Shown: positions 55,496-64,000 of the stretch, piece after piece
How positions within the stretch are numbered: position 1 is the first letter of the stretch
Layout: every line of letters starts with the position of its first letter
Origin: Thermococcus pacificus
Lineage (GTDB): Archaea; Methanobacteriota_B; Thermococci; Thermococcales; Thermococcaceae
Length of the DNA: 64,000 nt
Reading direction: 5' to 3'
Assembly: GCF_002214485.1 (NCBI RefSeq)
Contig: NZ_CP015102.1
Location: 992,001-1,056,000, forward strand
Notes under the pieces: model-generated
Told to the model about the DNA's origin: nothing
What the model saw: only the letters and a program-made list of their open reading frames with translations
The model's database searches: none
Position numbers and translations under genes: made by a program

Positions 55496-55573
55496 AGTCT
55501 CACCTCCTCTTGAGGTAGAGAAGACTCCTTAAAAGGTTTCAGAATCAGGGAATTAAATAGAGAATAGAAGGGA

Positions 55574-55984
55574 TCACTCGCCCTTGAGCTTCATGATCTT
55601 TATCCTGCCGAGGGTCTCCCAGTACTCAACGTTTATGCCCTCTTTGAGCTGGTCCTTGATCTCGTCGGCGACACCGGTCTCGATCGGGACGTCGAAGAGC
55701 TCGTAGGTCTCCATGTCCATGATCTGGACGGTGTCCGGGGTCATGGCGATAACCTGAGCAGTCCTCTTGTCGATGATCGGAACCTCAACCTCAGCGCTGG
55801 TGGGCTTGACGATGCTCCTGACCTTGCCGTCGAAGATTCCAACGGCCTCAATTCTGGCCTTGGCGGAGCCGTGCTTGCCCGGCGAGGAGACGGTTATGTT
55901 GCCTATCCTGCAGGGCTCACCGTCGATGAGGATGTACCTTCCCGGCTTGAGCTTGCTGACCTGAACCTTGGTCTTGTCTCCCAT
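55574..55984 (-). CDS. eif5A: Translation factor aIF5A
   Basis: The 136-residue protein assists peptide-bond formation at difficult sequences. It has an N-terminal SH3-like domain with the hypusination loop [12 protein letters not shown], where Lys37 is the modified residue, and a C-terminal OB domain (about 72-136). ATG 55984 follows AGGAGGTTTGAAAA. Deoxyhypusine synthase is not in the window; it uses spermidine, which the neighbouring ureohydrolase could help make. Confidence 0.96.
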   Translation of the reverse strand: MGDKTKVQVSKLKPGRYILIDGEPCRIGNITVSSPGKHGSAKARIEAVGIFDGKVRSIVKPTSAEVEVPIIDKRTAQVIAMTPDTVQIMDMETYELFDVPIETGVADEIKDQLKEGINVEYWETLGRIKIMKLKGE

Positions 55985-56054
55985 TTTTCAAACCTCCTAT
56001 AAGCGTTCTAAGACCGATTGGGAGGGGTCTTTAAAAAATTTTTGAAAGTGAAAA

Positions 56055-57434
56055 TCAGTGGCGGGACTTCAGGAGCATGCCGTTCATTAATACTGGCACG
56101 AAGAGTACAACTCCCAGCAACGCCCCTATCTTGACGGTCGTCGCGGAGGCTGTGAGGCTGCTGTAGAGGGTGGCCAGTCCCGTAGCGACGAGCAGGAGCA
56201 GTATCCCCGTCACCACAGCCTTGTTGTGGGCAAGCTCCGACGAGAGGAGCGGGTAAGTCTCCACTGCCGCAACGAGCGCCCCTACAGCAAAGGGGACTAC
56301 GACGAACATTGTCCTAATGTCGGCGATTATCATGGCCCCCGCGATGACCATACCTATGAGACCCACGAAGCCAAGGCTCTGATTCCTGCCAAACTGCATG
56401 ACTTCCGAAAGTATCTGACTGCCCATCTCGATGAGGACTATTATTGTCGTGAGACCGGCCAGGTATAGCGACAGCATGAGGAGCACTATGAGGCTCGTGT
56501 CATTGGCCACGTTGCCCTTGAGTATCTGAGGTATTGAGTAAAAGACCTCAATGGAGTCCATCGGACTTTTTTCGCTGTTGGTGGCGTAGTCCTTGAGGTC
56601 GTTGAACTTCATGAAGAGTTTCATCGACTCCTCCGCTGGAATGTTTGGATTCTGGAACGCCTTCTGGAAACCCTCGTAGGCAGCACCGAGGGAGTAACCA
56701 ACGGTGAAAGCGGCCGCAAAGCTAATGATTATCTGGAGTATGAAAACCCCTGCGAGAACCTTCTTGAGGTCGAGCTCCTCTGGGGTGAAGCTGCCTATAA
56801 CGTAGTAAACCCCTGCACCGAGGCCGAGGGAGATGAAGGTTGAGACTACCAAGTACAGGACTCCCTTGACCGTCAGCGGCAGGTTGAAGGAGGTTATTGA
56901 CGAGAGAGCTTTATCCATGTACTGGGCTGCTTGGGGCGACGTAACGGTGCTCAGTGCCTGCTCCCTGATGAGGAACGCGGCGGAGATGGCGAGGAGTATG
57001 AAAAGTATCGACATGACTGAGATAAACTCGAGGGTTCTGCCCTTTGCCATCATGAGGAGCACAACCGCGAGGAGGATGGTTCCTATCGCCATTGCCAAAA
57101 TGTAACTGGAACTGCCCCCTACTATGAAGGCGAGGCCGTAGGCTGAATAATAAGTTGTTATACCGAGCATTATCACGAGGAATATCAGCAGGGTGAATAT
57201 CAGCGCAGGGGTTCTGGATACCTTGAAGAACAGTTCGTAGATCAGGTAGCGAGTCTTCTTCGTGCTCTCTGCCTCGCTGTATATCAGGTACATCGCGGCC
57301 AGCGTTGGAATCAGTGATACGAGGAAGCCCTTGAGACCGAAGGCTATGTAATACTTGGGCAGGACCAGAAAGTTCCATATTCCGAGGATATAACCCGTTA
57401 TTAAAAATGCCATCAGGAAGCTTATTTTTCTCAT
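56055..57434 (-). CDS. Sodium:neurotransmitter symporter-like transporter
   Basis: The 459-residue membrane protein has about 12 spans. The first, FLMAFLITGYILGIWNFLVLPKY, resembles the unwound helix of LeuT-type NSS transporters, and the later KGVLYLVVSTFISLGLGAGVYYVIGSF matches the sixth. Typical NSS members transport amino acids with Na+. Sequence here is divergent, so substrate and ion cannot be named. ATG 57434 with GGGGGTGT nine bases upstream is chosen over GTG 57443. A reverse TATA-like TTTATATT lies near 57507. It sits between aIF5A and nep1. Confidence 0.75.
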   Translation of the reverse strand: MRKISFLMAFLITGYILGIWNFLVLPKYYIAFGLKGFLVSLIPTLAAMYLIYSEAESTKKTRYLIYELFFKVSRTPALIFTLLIFLVIMLGITTYYSAYGLAFIVGGSSSYILAMAIGTILLAVVLLMMAKGRTLEFISVMSILFILLAISAAFLIREQALSTVTSPQAAQYMDKALSSITSFNLPLTVKGVLYLVVSTFISLGLGAGVYYVIGSFTPEELDLKKVLAGVFILQIIISFAAAFTVGYSLGAAYEGFQKAFQNPNIPAEESMKLFMKFNDLKDYATNSEKSPMDSIEVFYSIPQILKGNVANDTSLIVLLMLSLYLAGLTTIIVLIEMGSQILSEVMQFGRNQSLGFVGLIGMVIAGAMIIADIRTMFVVVPFAVGALVAAVETYPLLSSELAHNKAVVTGILLLLVATGLATLYSSLTASATTVKIGALLGVVLFVPVLMNGMLLKSRH

Positions 57435-57533
57435 GGAATGCACACCCCCAGTGGTCGTGTGGCATGTTTCAGTACCACATTGAAAGAATTAAACAAGAAC
57501 AAAATATAAACATTATGTATTCCCTTCGTTTTT

Positions 57534-59259
<1,726 letters not shown>

Positions 59260-59286
59260 GATAACACCCTGGTTTACTTGGCGAAG

Positions 59287-59297
59287 GTATATATAAG
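59287..59297. promoter_or_regulatory. Shared TATA element, saccharopine DH-like / phosphoesterase
   Basis: GTATATATAAG is nearly palindromic and centred at 59292. The phosphoesterase ATG is 26 bases away (leaderless, no ribosome site) and the dehydrogenase-like ATG 33 bases away on the other strand, with a short leader. Confidence 0.65.
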
Positions 59298-59317
59298 CCC
59301 TGCTCCTACCCCCAACA

Positions 59318-59896
59318 ATGCCCCTGAAACTTCCCATATTCCGCAAGAAAGTCCTGGGACTGCTGGCCTCGACCGATGAGACCAAGGTAATGCACATAAG
59401 CGATACCCCGGAGAGCTCGTACCGCTTCATCGAAGACCTAATCGATAAAACGAGCCCGGACTACATAATACACACCGGGGATTTGGTGGACAACGTGAAG
59501 CTGGAGCGCCGGCCCGACCTCCTGCCCATCTACAGGGGAGCTCTTAGAAAGCTCGCACGGGTTCTCAAAGGCTCTGGCGCAAAGCTCTACGTGGTTCCTG
59601 GCAACGAGGACGACCCGGAGCTGGTGAGGGAGTTCTTTGGGGATGCCGTTGTTGAACCGGGGAGCGTCATTGAGATCGAAGGCGTCAGGTTCGCCCTCGG
59701 TCATACCTGGGAGGACGTGGTGGATAAAGATGCTGACTTCAGGCTCTACGGTCACAACTTCAAGCTGATAGACAGGGGACTGAACGGCGTCCTCGGCGTC
59801 AACTTTGTCCTCCTCCCGAGCAGGAGGACATACCGGGTCAAATACCCTGGAGGGACGGATTTTGATAGGGGCTATAAGATGTGGAGGGGTCTGTGA
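59318..59896 (+). CDS. Calcineurin-like metallophosphoesterase
   Basis: The 192-residue protein has a shortened calcineurin-like metal-site pattern: KVMHISDTPESS, IIHTGDLVDN, VVPGNEDDPE, and LGHTW plus LYGHNF for the late histidines. The usual DxH at the start is ISDTP here, so one ligand may be missing or supplied otherwise. The substrate could be a nucleotide or phosphoester. ATG 59318 is leaderless according to the promoter. The stop overlaps the next ATG (TGATG), so the two genes form an operon. Confidence 0.82.
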   Translation: MPLKLPIFRKKVLGLLASTDETKVMHISDTPESSYRFIEDLIDKTSPDYIIHTGDLVDNVKLERRPDLLPIYRGALRKLARVLKGSGAKLYVVPGNEDDPELVREFFGDAVVEPGSVIEIEGVRFALGHTWEDVVDKDADFRLYGHNFKLIDRGLNGVLGVNFVLLPSRRTYRVKYPGGTDFDRGYKMWRGL

Positions 59897-60870
59897 TGAA
59901 GGTCATCCGCTTTGGGCCGTCGATAGTGTTCCTGAGGACGGCTCATCTTGAGGCTGTTAAAGAGGCCATAAAGGATGTCTTTGGTGTTGATGAGGTAGAC
60001 ACTGAGAGGGCTATAAGGGAAAGCAGCGAGTTTGAGACCGTTCTTTTCGTGACCGATGAGTGGCAGAAAAAGACCCTGCCCCCGCAGTCCGGTTTTCTCA
60101 TAAAGGCCCATGCACCCTTTGTCTTAAGTCAGGTCATAAACAACGGTTTTCCCGTTGAAAAAGTTCACGTTGAGAGCACCTTGATATTTTTCAGAGTCCC
60201 AGAGAAAACGGATGAGGCGTTGAAATTCCTCGCTCACAAGTACGGCGGCGAAGTGATGGACATCAGGAACGCCCTCGATGAGGGAGAGGCGGGCGATACC
60301 ATAATAGGGATCACCCGGAAGAAGCTCACCTGCCCAATAGGACCCGAGGAGATAGAGGGGGCCGTTCTCGTAAGGCGCAGCTTCCTCGAAGTTTACAGGG
60401 AGCTCCTCCTTGATGCCCCGCTCCTCCTGCTCAAGCTGATGCCCGAGTGGAACGAGTTGACCATCAAAATCTACGACACGGAGAAGCGCTACGAGGAGAA
60501 CATCGAGCGGCTGATGATGGTGATTGAAGACCTCGACCTCGGCTTTGTCGTTGGGGAGGGCTGGGACTGGGACTACCCGAGGCCCTTCATGAGGGTTCCG
60601 GTCTACAAGCTGAAGCTCCTGACGTGGGAGAAGCCCGAGCGCGTCAAGTTTCTCCTCAAGGGAATCGAGTACGTCGGCTACAAGCGTCTGTGCGACATAG
60701 ACGTCTTTGTTGAGGGCAAGAAGATCCACTGGACTTCCCTGGGAAAGTACGACTCGAAGTTCGAGCTGGCGAAGGCAGCCAGAGAAGAGCTGGAGAAGCA
60801 CCTCAGCGAGGACGTTCTCAAAAAGCTTAGAGAGCTCGAAGAAAAGCTCGTAGCCGAGTCAAAGGGCTAA
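59896..60870 (+). CDS. Conserved hypothetical protein
   Basis: The 324-residue soluble protein starts MKVIRFGPSIVFLRTAHLEA and consists of alternating charged helices and strands; the end (LSEDVLKKLRELEEKL) is a likely coiled coil. No known catalytic motif is visible. The sequence RPFMRVPVYKLKLLTWEKPE is basic and could bind phosphate or nucleic acid. It is translationally coupled to the metallophosphoesterase, with GGAGGGGT before the ATG. I recognise no family; conservation in Thermococcales is suspected from context, not verified. Confidence 0.7.
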   Translation: MKVIRFGPSIVFLRTAHLEAVKEAIKDVFGVDEVDTERAIRESSEFETVLFVTDEWQKKTLPPQSGFLIKAHAPFVLSQVINNGFPVEKVHVESTLIFFRVPEKTDEALKFLAHKYGGEVMDIRNALDEGEAGDTIIGITRKKLTCPIGPEEIEGAVLVRRSFLEVYRELLLDAPLLLLKLMPEWNELTIKIYDTEKRYEENIERLMMVIEDLDLGFVVGEGWDWDYPRPFMRVPVYKLKLLTWEKPERVKFLLKGIEYVGYKRLCDIDVFVEGKKIHWTSLGKYDSKFELAKAAREELEKHLSEDVLKKLRELEEKLVAESKG

Positions 60871-60872
60871 AC

Positions 60873-61802
60873 TCACAGCTTCTTTATTTTTGCAACGAAG
60901 AAGCCGCTCGTCCCGTGCCTGTCGGGATAGAAGCGCCTCGCCTTCGCTATTTCTTCGCTCAGCTCGATTCCAAAGGGCCTAGTCAATGCAGGCTCTCCGT
61001 AGCGGAGCGGGAGCAGTTCTACATCGAAGTTATCGAGAACCCACTGGATCACGAACTCGTTCTCCTCCGGCTCGAGAGAGCAGGTGGAATAGACGAGGGT
61101 TCCACCCTTCCTGAGGACGCTCAGCCCCTTCTCAAGGAGCTTCATCTGGAGACCCTGGCAGAACTTAACGTCATCCATCGTTCTGTTGGCCTTCCTCTCC
61201 GGGTTCTTGTGTATCGTTCCGGAGCCAGTGCAGGGTGCGTCGAGAAGGATTTTGTCGAATTCCACGCCGAGTTCATCTATGTGGAGGGACGAGCTGTGGA
61301 TTAAGACGATGTTCGTAACGCCAAGGCGGGAAAGGTTGAGCCTCGTCTCCTTCAACCTCTCCTCCCCAACGTCGAAGGCGTAGATTATTCCCTCGTTCTC
61401 CATCAGCTGGGCGAGGTAGGAGGTTTTTCCTCCCGGCGCTGCCGCCATGTCGGCAACGGTCTCACCGGGCTTTGGTTCCAGAGCCACTGGGGGATACATC
61501 GAACTCGCTTCTTGGATGTAGAGGAGGCCGCTTAGGTATTCGGGCGTTGAGGTTATCGAGAAGGGCTCGCGCGTGAGGCAGAAGCCTTCCCTGGCCCAGG
61601 GGACGCGCCTGAACTGGAAGCCCTTCTTGTTGAGGAGCTTGGTGAGCTTTGGAACCTCTATCCTGAGCGTGTTTACGCGGAAGCACCTTGGCAGGGGCTT
61701 TTCCATGGCCTCGGCTATCGCTAGTGCCCTCTCACCCCAGAGCTCGTAATAGCGCTCCGCGAAGGTCTTGGAGTAGCCGAGGCTGAAGAGCTTTTCGAGC
61801 AT
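60873..61802 (-). CDS. RNA (cytosine-5)-methyltransferase, NOL1/NOP2/Sun family
   Basis: The 309-residue protein has the N-terminal RNA-binding extension of NSUN/RsmB enzymes (ALAIAEAMEKPLPRCFRVN), SAM motif I VADMAAAPGGKTSYLAQLM, motif IV LDAPCTGSG with Cys191, and motif VI STCSLEPEENE with nucleophile Cys241. It methylates C5 of cytosines in tRNA or rRNA; archaeal relatives such as Trm4/aTrm4 act on tRNA positions 48-52. The ATG at 61802 has no ribosome site, and the TATA box 24 bases upstream makes the transcript leaderless. Upstream lie four palindromes. It is convergent with the preceding gene, 2 bases apart. Confidence 0.88.
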   Translation of the reverse strand: MLEKLFSLGYSKTFAERYYELWGERALAIAEAMEKPLPRCFRVNTLRIEVPKLTKLLNKKGFQFRRVPWAREGFCLTREPFSITSTPEYLSGLLYIQEASSMYPPVALEPKPGETVADMAAAPGGKTSYLAQLMENEGIIYAFDVGEERLKETRLNLSRLGVTNIVLIHSSSLHIDELGVEFDKILLDAPCTGSGTIHKNPERKANRTMDDVKFCQGLQMKLLEKGLSVLRKGGTLVYSTCSLEPEENEFVIQWVLDNFDVELLPLRYGEPALTRPFGIELSEEIAKARRFYPDRHGTSGFFVAKIKKL

Positions 61803-61822
61803 GGTTGGGGTTTGGGGGAGGG

Positions 61823-61830
61823 GTTTAAAA
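61823..61830 (-). promoter_or_regulatory. TATA box of the m5C methyltransferase gene
   Basis: The reverse strand reads TTTTAAAC after AACC, centred near 61826. The start codon at 61800-61802 lies 24-25 bases downstream, the normal initiation distance, so translation starts at the mRNA end. Confidence 0.6.
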
Positions 61831-61841
61831 GGTTCTCCGTC

Positions 61842-61958
61842 TGTGAAAGTTCACTTTCACAAAAAGCCCGATTTATGAAAACCCGTTTTCATAAACTGCC
61901 ACTTTACGAAAGAGACCTTTCACAAACACGGGTACACCTATGAAAACAGGCTTTCGCA
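61842..61958. repeat. Array of four palindromes with about 32-base spacing
   Basis: Centres are at about 61851.5, 61883.5, 61914.5 and 61948.5 (spacing 32, 31, 34 bases, close to three helical turns). Arms: TGTGAAAGT/ACTTTCACA with gap TC (perfect, 9 bp), TTTATGAAAAC/GTTTTCATAAA with gap CC (perfect, 11 bp), TTTACGAAAG/CTTTCACAAA (two mismatches), and TATGAAAAC/GCTTTCGCA (three mismatches). Half-site consensus is about TRYGAAARN. It lies between the m5C methyltransferase start and the OTC stop, 15-130 bases upstream of the former's TATA box, and has no coding content. Cooperative regulator sites are likely; a hairpin function is less so because gaps are only 2-4 bases. Confidence 0.7.
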
Positions 61959-62001
61959 CAAGCCAGAATATTGAACGGAAACAAAGGAAGAAGAAAAGCC
62001 C

Positions 62002-62949
62002 TCAGACCTTAATTCCACCCATAACCAGTGCCATGAGGGCCTTCTGGGCGTGGAGCCTGTTCTCGGCCTCGTCGAAGACAACGCTGTTCGGGCTGTCAAC
62101 GACATCATCCGTGACCTCTTCCCCGCGGTGGGCCGGGAGGCAGTGCATGAAGATGTAGTCTGGCTTGGCGTGCTTGACGAGATCCCTGTTGACCTGGAAG
62201 GGCATGAATATCTTTCTCCTCTCCTCGGCCTCGGCTTCCTGGCCCATGCTCGCCCAGACGTCGGTGTAAATGACGTCTGCATCTTTGACGGCCTTGACGG
62301 GGTCGTGGAGAAGCTCGAAGCTTCCGCCGCTCTCGGCCGCGTTCTGCTCCGCCCACTTGACGACCTTCGGGTCGGGTTCATAGCCTTCCGGCGTGGCGAC
62401 AACAACGTTAGCCCCAAGCTTGGTTCCGGCTATCATGAGGGAGTGTGCCACGTTGTTTCCGTCACCGACGTAGACGATTTTAAGACCAGCAATCCTGCCC
62501 TTCTTCTCGAGTATGGTCTGGTAGTCAGCGAGGGCCTGGCACGGGTGGGAGAAGTCGCTGAGACCGTTTATGACCGGAACGCTCGCGTACTTTGCGAGGT
62601 CCTCAACGTCCTTGTGGGCGTAAACCCTCGCCATTATCCCATCCACATAGCGGCTGAGAACCCTGGCGGTATCGGCTATCGTCTCACCGCGCCTGAGCTG
62701 AAGGTCCTGGGCGTTGAGGTAGAGGCCGTAGCCGCCGAGCTGATAAATGCCGACCTCGAAGGAAATCCTCGTCCTCGTCGAGGGCTTCTGGAATATCATG
62801 GCGAGGGTCTTGCCCTCAAGAACACGGTGCGGCTTGCCTATCTTGTTCCATATCTTCATCATCTCGGCCGTCTTGAGAATAGTTTCAATTTCTTCCCTTG
62901 TGAAGTCCTGAAGGCAGAGAACATCCCTTCCTGCGAGGCTAACCACCAT
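62002..62949 (-). CDS. argF: Ornithine carbamoyltransferase
   Basis: The enzyme joins carbamoyl phosphate and ornithine to form citrulline. The 315-residue protein matches the Thermococcales enzyme in length and has [12 protein letters not shown] (54-65, carbamoyl phosphate loop), [15 protein letters not shown] (ornithine site) and [10 protein letters not shown], including the catalytic cysteine. ATG 62949 follows GGTGATGCAC; ATG 62958 is less likely. A TATA box (GGTTATTAAATT on the reverse strand, centre 62983) gives a short leader. No other arginine gene is nearby. Confidence 0.96.
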   Translation of the reverse strand: MVVSLAGRDVLCLQDFTREEIETILKTAEMMKIWNKIGKPHRVLEGKTLAMIFQKPSTRTRISFEVGIYQLGGYGLYLNAQDLQLRRGETIADTARVLSRYVDGIMARVYAHKDVEDLAKYASVPVINGLSDFSHPCQALADYQTILEKKGRIAGLKIVYVGDGNNVAHSLMIAGTKLGANVVVATPEGYEPDPKVVKWAEQNAAESGGSFELLHDPVKAVKDADVIYTDVWASMGQEAEAEERRKIFMPFQVNRDLVKHAKPDYIFMHCLPAHRGEEVTDDVVDSPNSVVFDEAENRLHAQKALMALVMGGIKV

Positions 62950-62977
62950 GTGCATCACCGTCTAAAGCTGGGGGGCG

Positions 62978-62989
62978 AATTTAATAACC
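62978..62989 (-). promoter_or_regulatory. TATA box of argF
   Basis: The reverse strand reads GGTTATTAAATT after GAAAG. Initiation near 62958 leaves about 9 bases before the ATG, containing the GGTGATGCAC ribosome site at the transcript end. Confidence 0.55.
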
Positions 62990-63191
62990 CTTTCGTCGGC
63001 AGAATAACCTGAACACTGGAGAGTTTTAACTCAAAGGCCCAATAATGTTTCCAAACGTAAGGACAGTGTGGCAAGGTTCCCGGTTATGGTTTTGCACATC
63101 AGACCATCAAACCCACACTTCCTGTCAGTGGTTCAAAAGTGGGGCAGAAATCATAATAAGAGTGGGGGCACCTTGAGATGCGGTGAAGAAT

Positions 63192-63929
63192 ATGAACGAT
63201 AAAATCCGCGTGACTCTTGTCAATTATACAAAAAAACCGCTCGAAACTGTCACATGGGCGGCTCTGATAAGCTACTGGGACGGATGGGAGACAGAGGCCT
63301 TCGAGCGGATGGGTGAGAAGGACGTCGAGATGCACCTGCCGAGGGTTCTCGGCTACGGCCACGAGTCTATTCTGGAGCACGCGACGCTGACCTTCGCAAT
63401 AGAGGGCTGCTCTCGCGTTTGCAGTCATCAACTTGTAAGGCACAGGCTTGCGAGCTACACCCAGCAGTCACAGCGCTATATCAAATTAAACCCAAATGAT
63501 GTGGAAGAGACCTTCGTGATCCCCGAGAGTGTCAAGGAAAAGCCCGAGCTCTACCAAAAGTGGAAGGAGTTCATGAAAAACGCCATCGAGCTCTATGAAG
63601 AAACTTACAAGGCCGGAATCCACCAGGAGGACGCGCGCTTTATCCTGCCTCAAGCAGTCCGGACAAAAATCGTCGTCACGATGAACCTCCGCGAGCTCAA
63701 GCACTTCCTTGGTTTAAGGGCCTGCGAGAGGGCCCAGTGGGAGATAAGGGAGATAGCTTGGAAGATGCTGGAGGAGATAGCGAAGAACGAGGAGCTTAGG
63801 CCGATTATAAAGTGGGCCAAGCTGGGACCGCGGTGCATCCAGATCGGCTACTGTCCAGAGGGTGAGCTCATGCCCCCCGGCTGCTGGAAAAGGACGAGGG
63901 AGAAGTGGAAGAATGTAGCCAAAGAGTGA
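63192..63929 (+). CDS. thyX: FAD-dependent thymidylate synthase ThyX
   Basis: ThyX makes dTMP from dUMP with methylene-tetrahydrofolate (or its archaeal analogue) and FAD/NADPH. The 245-residue protein has the diagnostic RHRxxSxxxxSxR motif as RHRLASYTQQSQR (83-95), and the FAD-binding helix LRELKHFLGLRACERAQWEIR. ATG 63192 follows CGGTGA. The 180-base upstream region holds a TATA-like CATAATAAG near 63154 and an imperfect inverted repeat. The methyl donor could be the pterin C1 carrier suggested by the beta-RFAP synthase gene in this window. Confidence 0.95.
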   Translation: MNDKIRVTLVNYTKKPLETVTWAALISYWDGWETEAFERMGEKDVEMHLPRVLGYGHESILEHATLTFAIEGCSRVCSHQLVRHRLASYTQQSQRYIKLNPNDVEETFVIPESVKEKPELYQKWKEFMKNAIELYEETYKAGIHQEDARFILPQAVRTKIVVTMNLRELKHFLGLRACERAQWEIREIAWKMLEEIAKNEELRPIIKWAKLGPRCIQIGYCPEGELMPPGCWKRTREKWKNVAKE

Positions 63930-64000
63930 ACCTATTTTCATAAATTTTTGGGGCAGAACACTCAAGACCAGGAAAAATACTTGGGTAACACACGTCCAAA
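63930..64000. other. Downstream region of thyX, no gene seen
   Basis: TTTTCATAAATTTTT just after the stop is T-rich and may terminate transcription; it also contains one copy of the half-site TTTTCATAAA found in the palindrome array. The remaining bases to the window end show no start codon with a ribosome site, no RNA gene and no repeat. Confidence 0.4.

Noticed and set aside
61842-61958. CRISPR array
   Set aside because: The repeated units are palindromes of differing sequence at 31-34-base steps without constant repeats and spacers, and no cas genes are present.
62050-63012. Plus-strand 320-codon frame opposite argF
   Set aside because: It mirrors the well-supported OTC gene over almost its full length and has no ribosome site or promoter.
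63084-63209. Small plus-strand frame starting at ATG before thyX
   Set aside because: There is no ribosome site, it runs through the thyX start in another frame, and it overlaps the predicted thyX promoter.

Overview
The window is chromosomal DNA of a hyperthermophilic archaeon of the order Thermococcales, most probably a Thermococcus species. Several proteins match that genus closely in length and key residues: threonine 3-dehydrogenase (350 aa), signal peptide peptidase SppA (Ser162/Lys214), ThrRS (626 aa), OTC (315 aa), TBP-interacting protein TIP26, EndoQ and a two-domain S-layer protein. Starts are mostly preceded by GGTGAT/GGAGG-type ribosome sites, promoters are BRE/TATA, and genes are packed tightly on both strands. 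No tRNA, rRNA or CRISPR array was seen. No gene-free stretch exceeds 300 bases; the largest gap (29567-29842) holds a C/D box guide RNA. The species is not determined.

Layout. 1-5189: an M42 peptidase fragment, a secreted Ig-like protein, Hjc resolvase, gamma carbonic anhydrase, cis-prenyltransferase, TIP26, and a RecA-like/DUF257-like pseudogene split by a scar resembling an IS200/IS605 right end. 5148-10451: ThrRS, the csl4-DUF2067-rpo11 operon, a GT-C membrane enzyme and an RNase III-like protein. 10453-18708: sugar isomerase-like protein, SppA, AI-2E-type permease, a dihydropteroate synthase-like enzyme divergent from beta-RFAP synthase (tetrahydropterin C1-carrier synthesis), AGOG DNA glycosylase and an ABC exporter pair. 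18712-29566: UbiD-type decarboxylase, SF2 helicase, TruA, a 30-codon small gene, PheST, Tdh, a MinD-like ATPase and HMG-CoA reductase. 29764-37430: C/D sRNA, GatDE, a small HTH/Zn regulator, Pus10, the rpl21e-rpo4-DUF655-ksgA translation/transcription cluster and a ferritin-like protein.

37492-48141: a radical SAM/HhH protein, then a surface-associated stretch (secreted protein, S-layer protein), a duplicated-domain protein coupled to AmrS, and a deacetylase/glycosyltransferase/flippase-like operon. 48182-52137: ThiL, EndoQ and a ClC-CBS channel. 52214-60870: a cation/proton antiporter with a CBS partner, agmatinase next to aIF5A, an NSS-like transporter, Nep1, a saccharopine-dehydrogenase-like enzyme and a phosphoesterase operon. 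60873-64000: an m5C RNA methyltransferase with four helically phased palindromes upstream, OTC and ThyX.

Themes: RNA processing and translation (Csl4, Rpo4, Rpo11, GatDE, PheST, ThrRS, TruA, Pus10, KsgA, Nep1, the m5C methyltransferase, aIF5A), DNA repair (Hjc, AGOG, EndoQ, helicase), isoprenoid synthesis (HMGR, UppS, possibly UbiD) and the cell envelope. The most interesting unexplained signals are the palindrome array (61842-61958), the guide RNA (29764-29823), the transposon-like scar (about 4454-4520), the rpl21e leader, and the duplicated protein coupled to AmrS.
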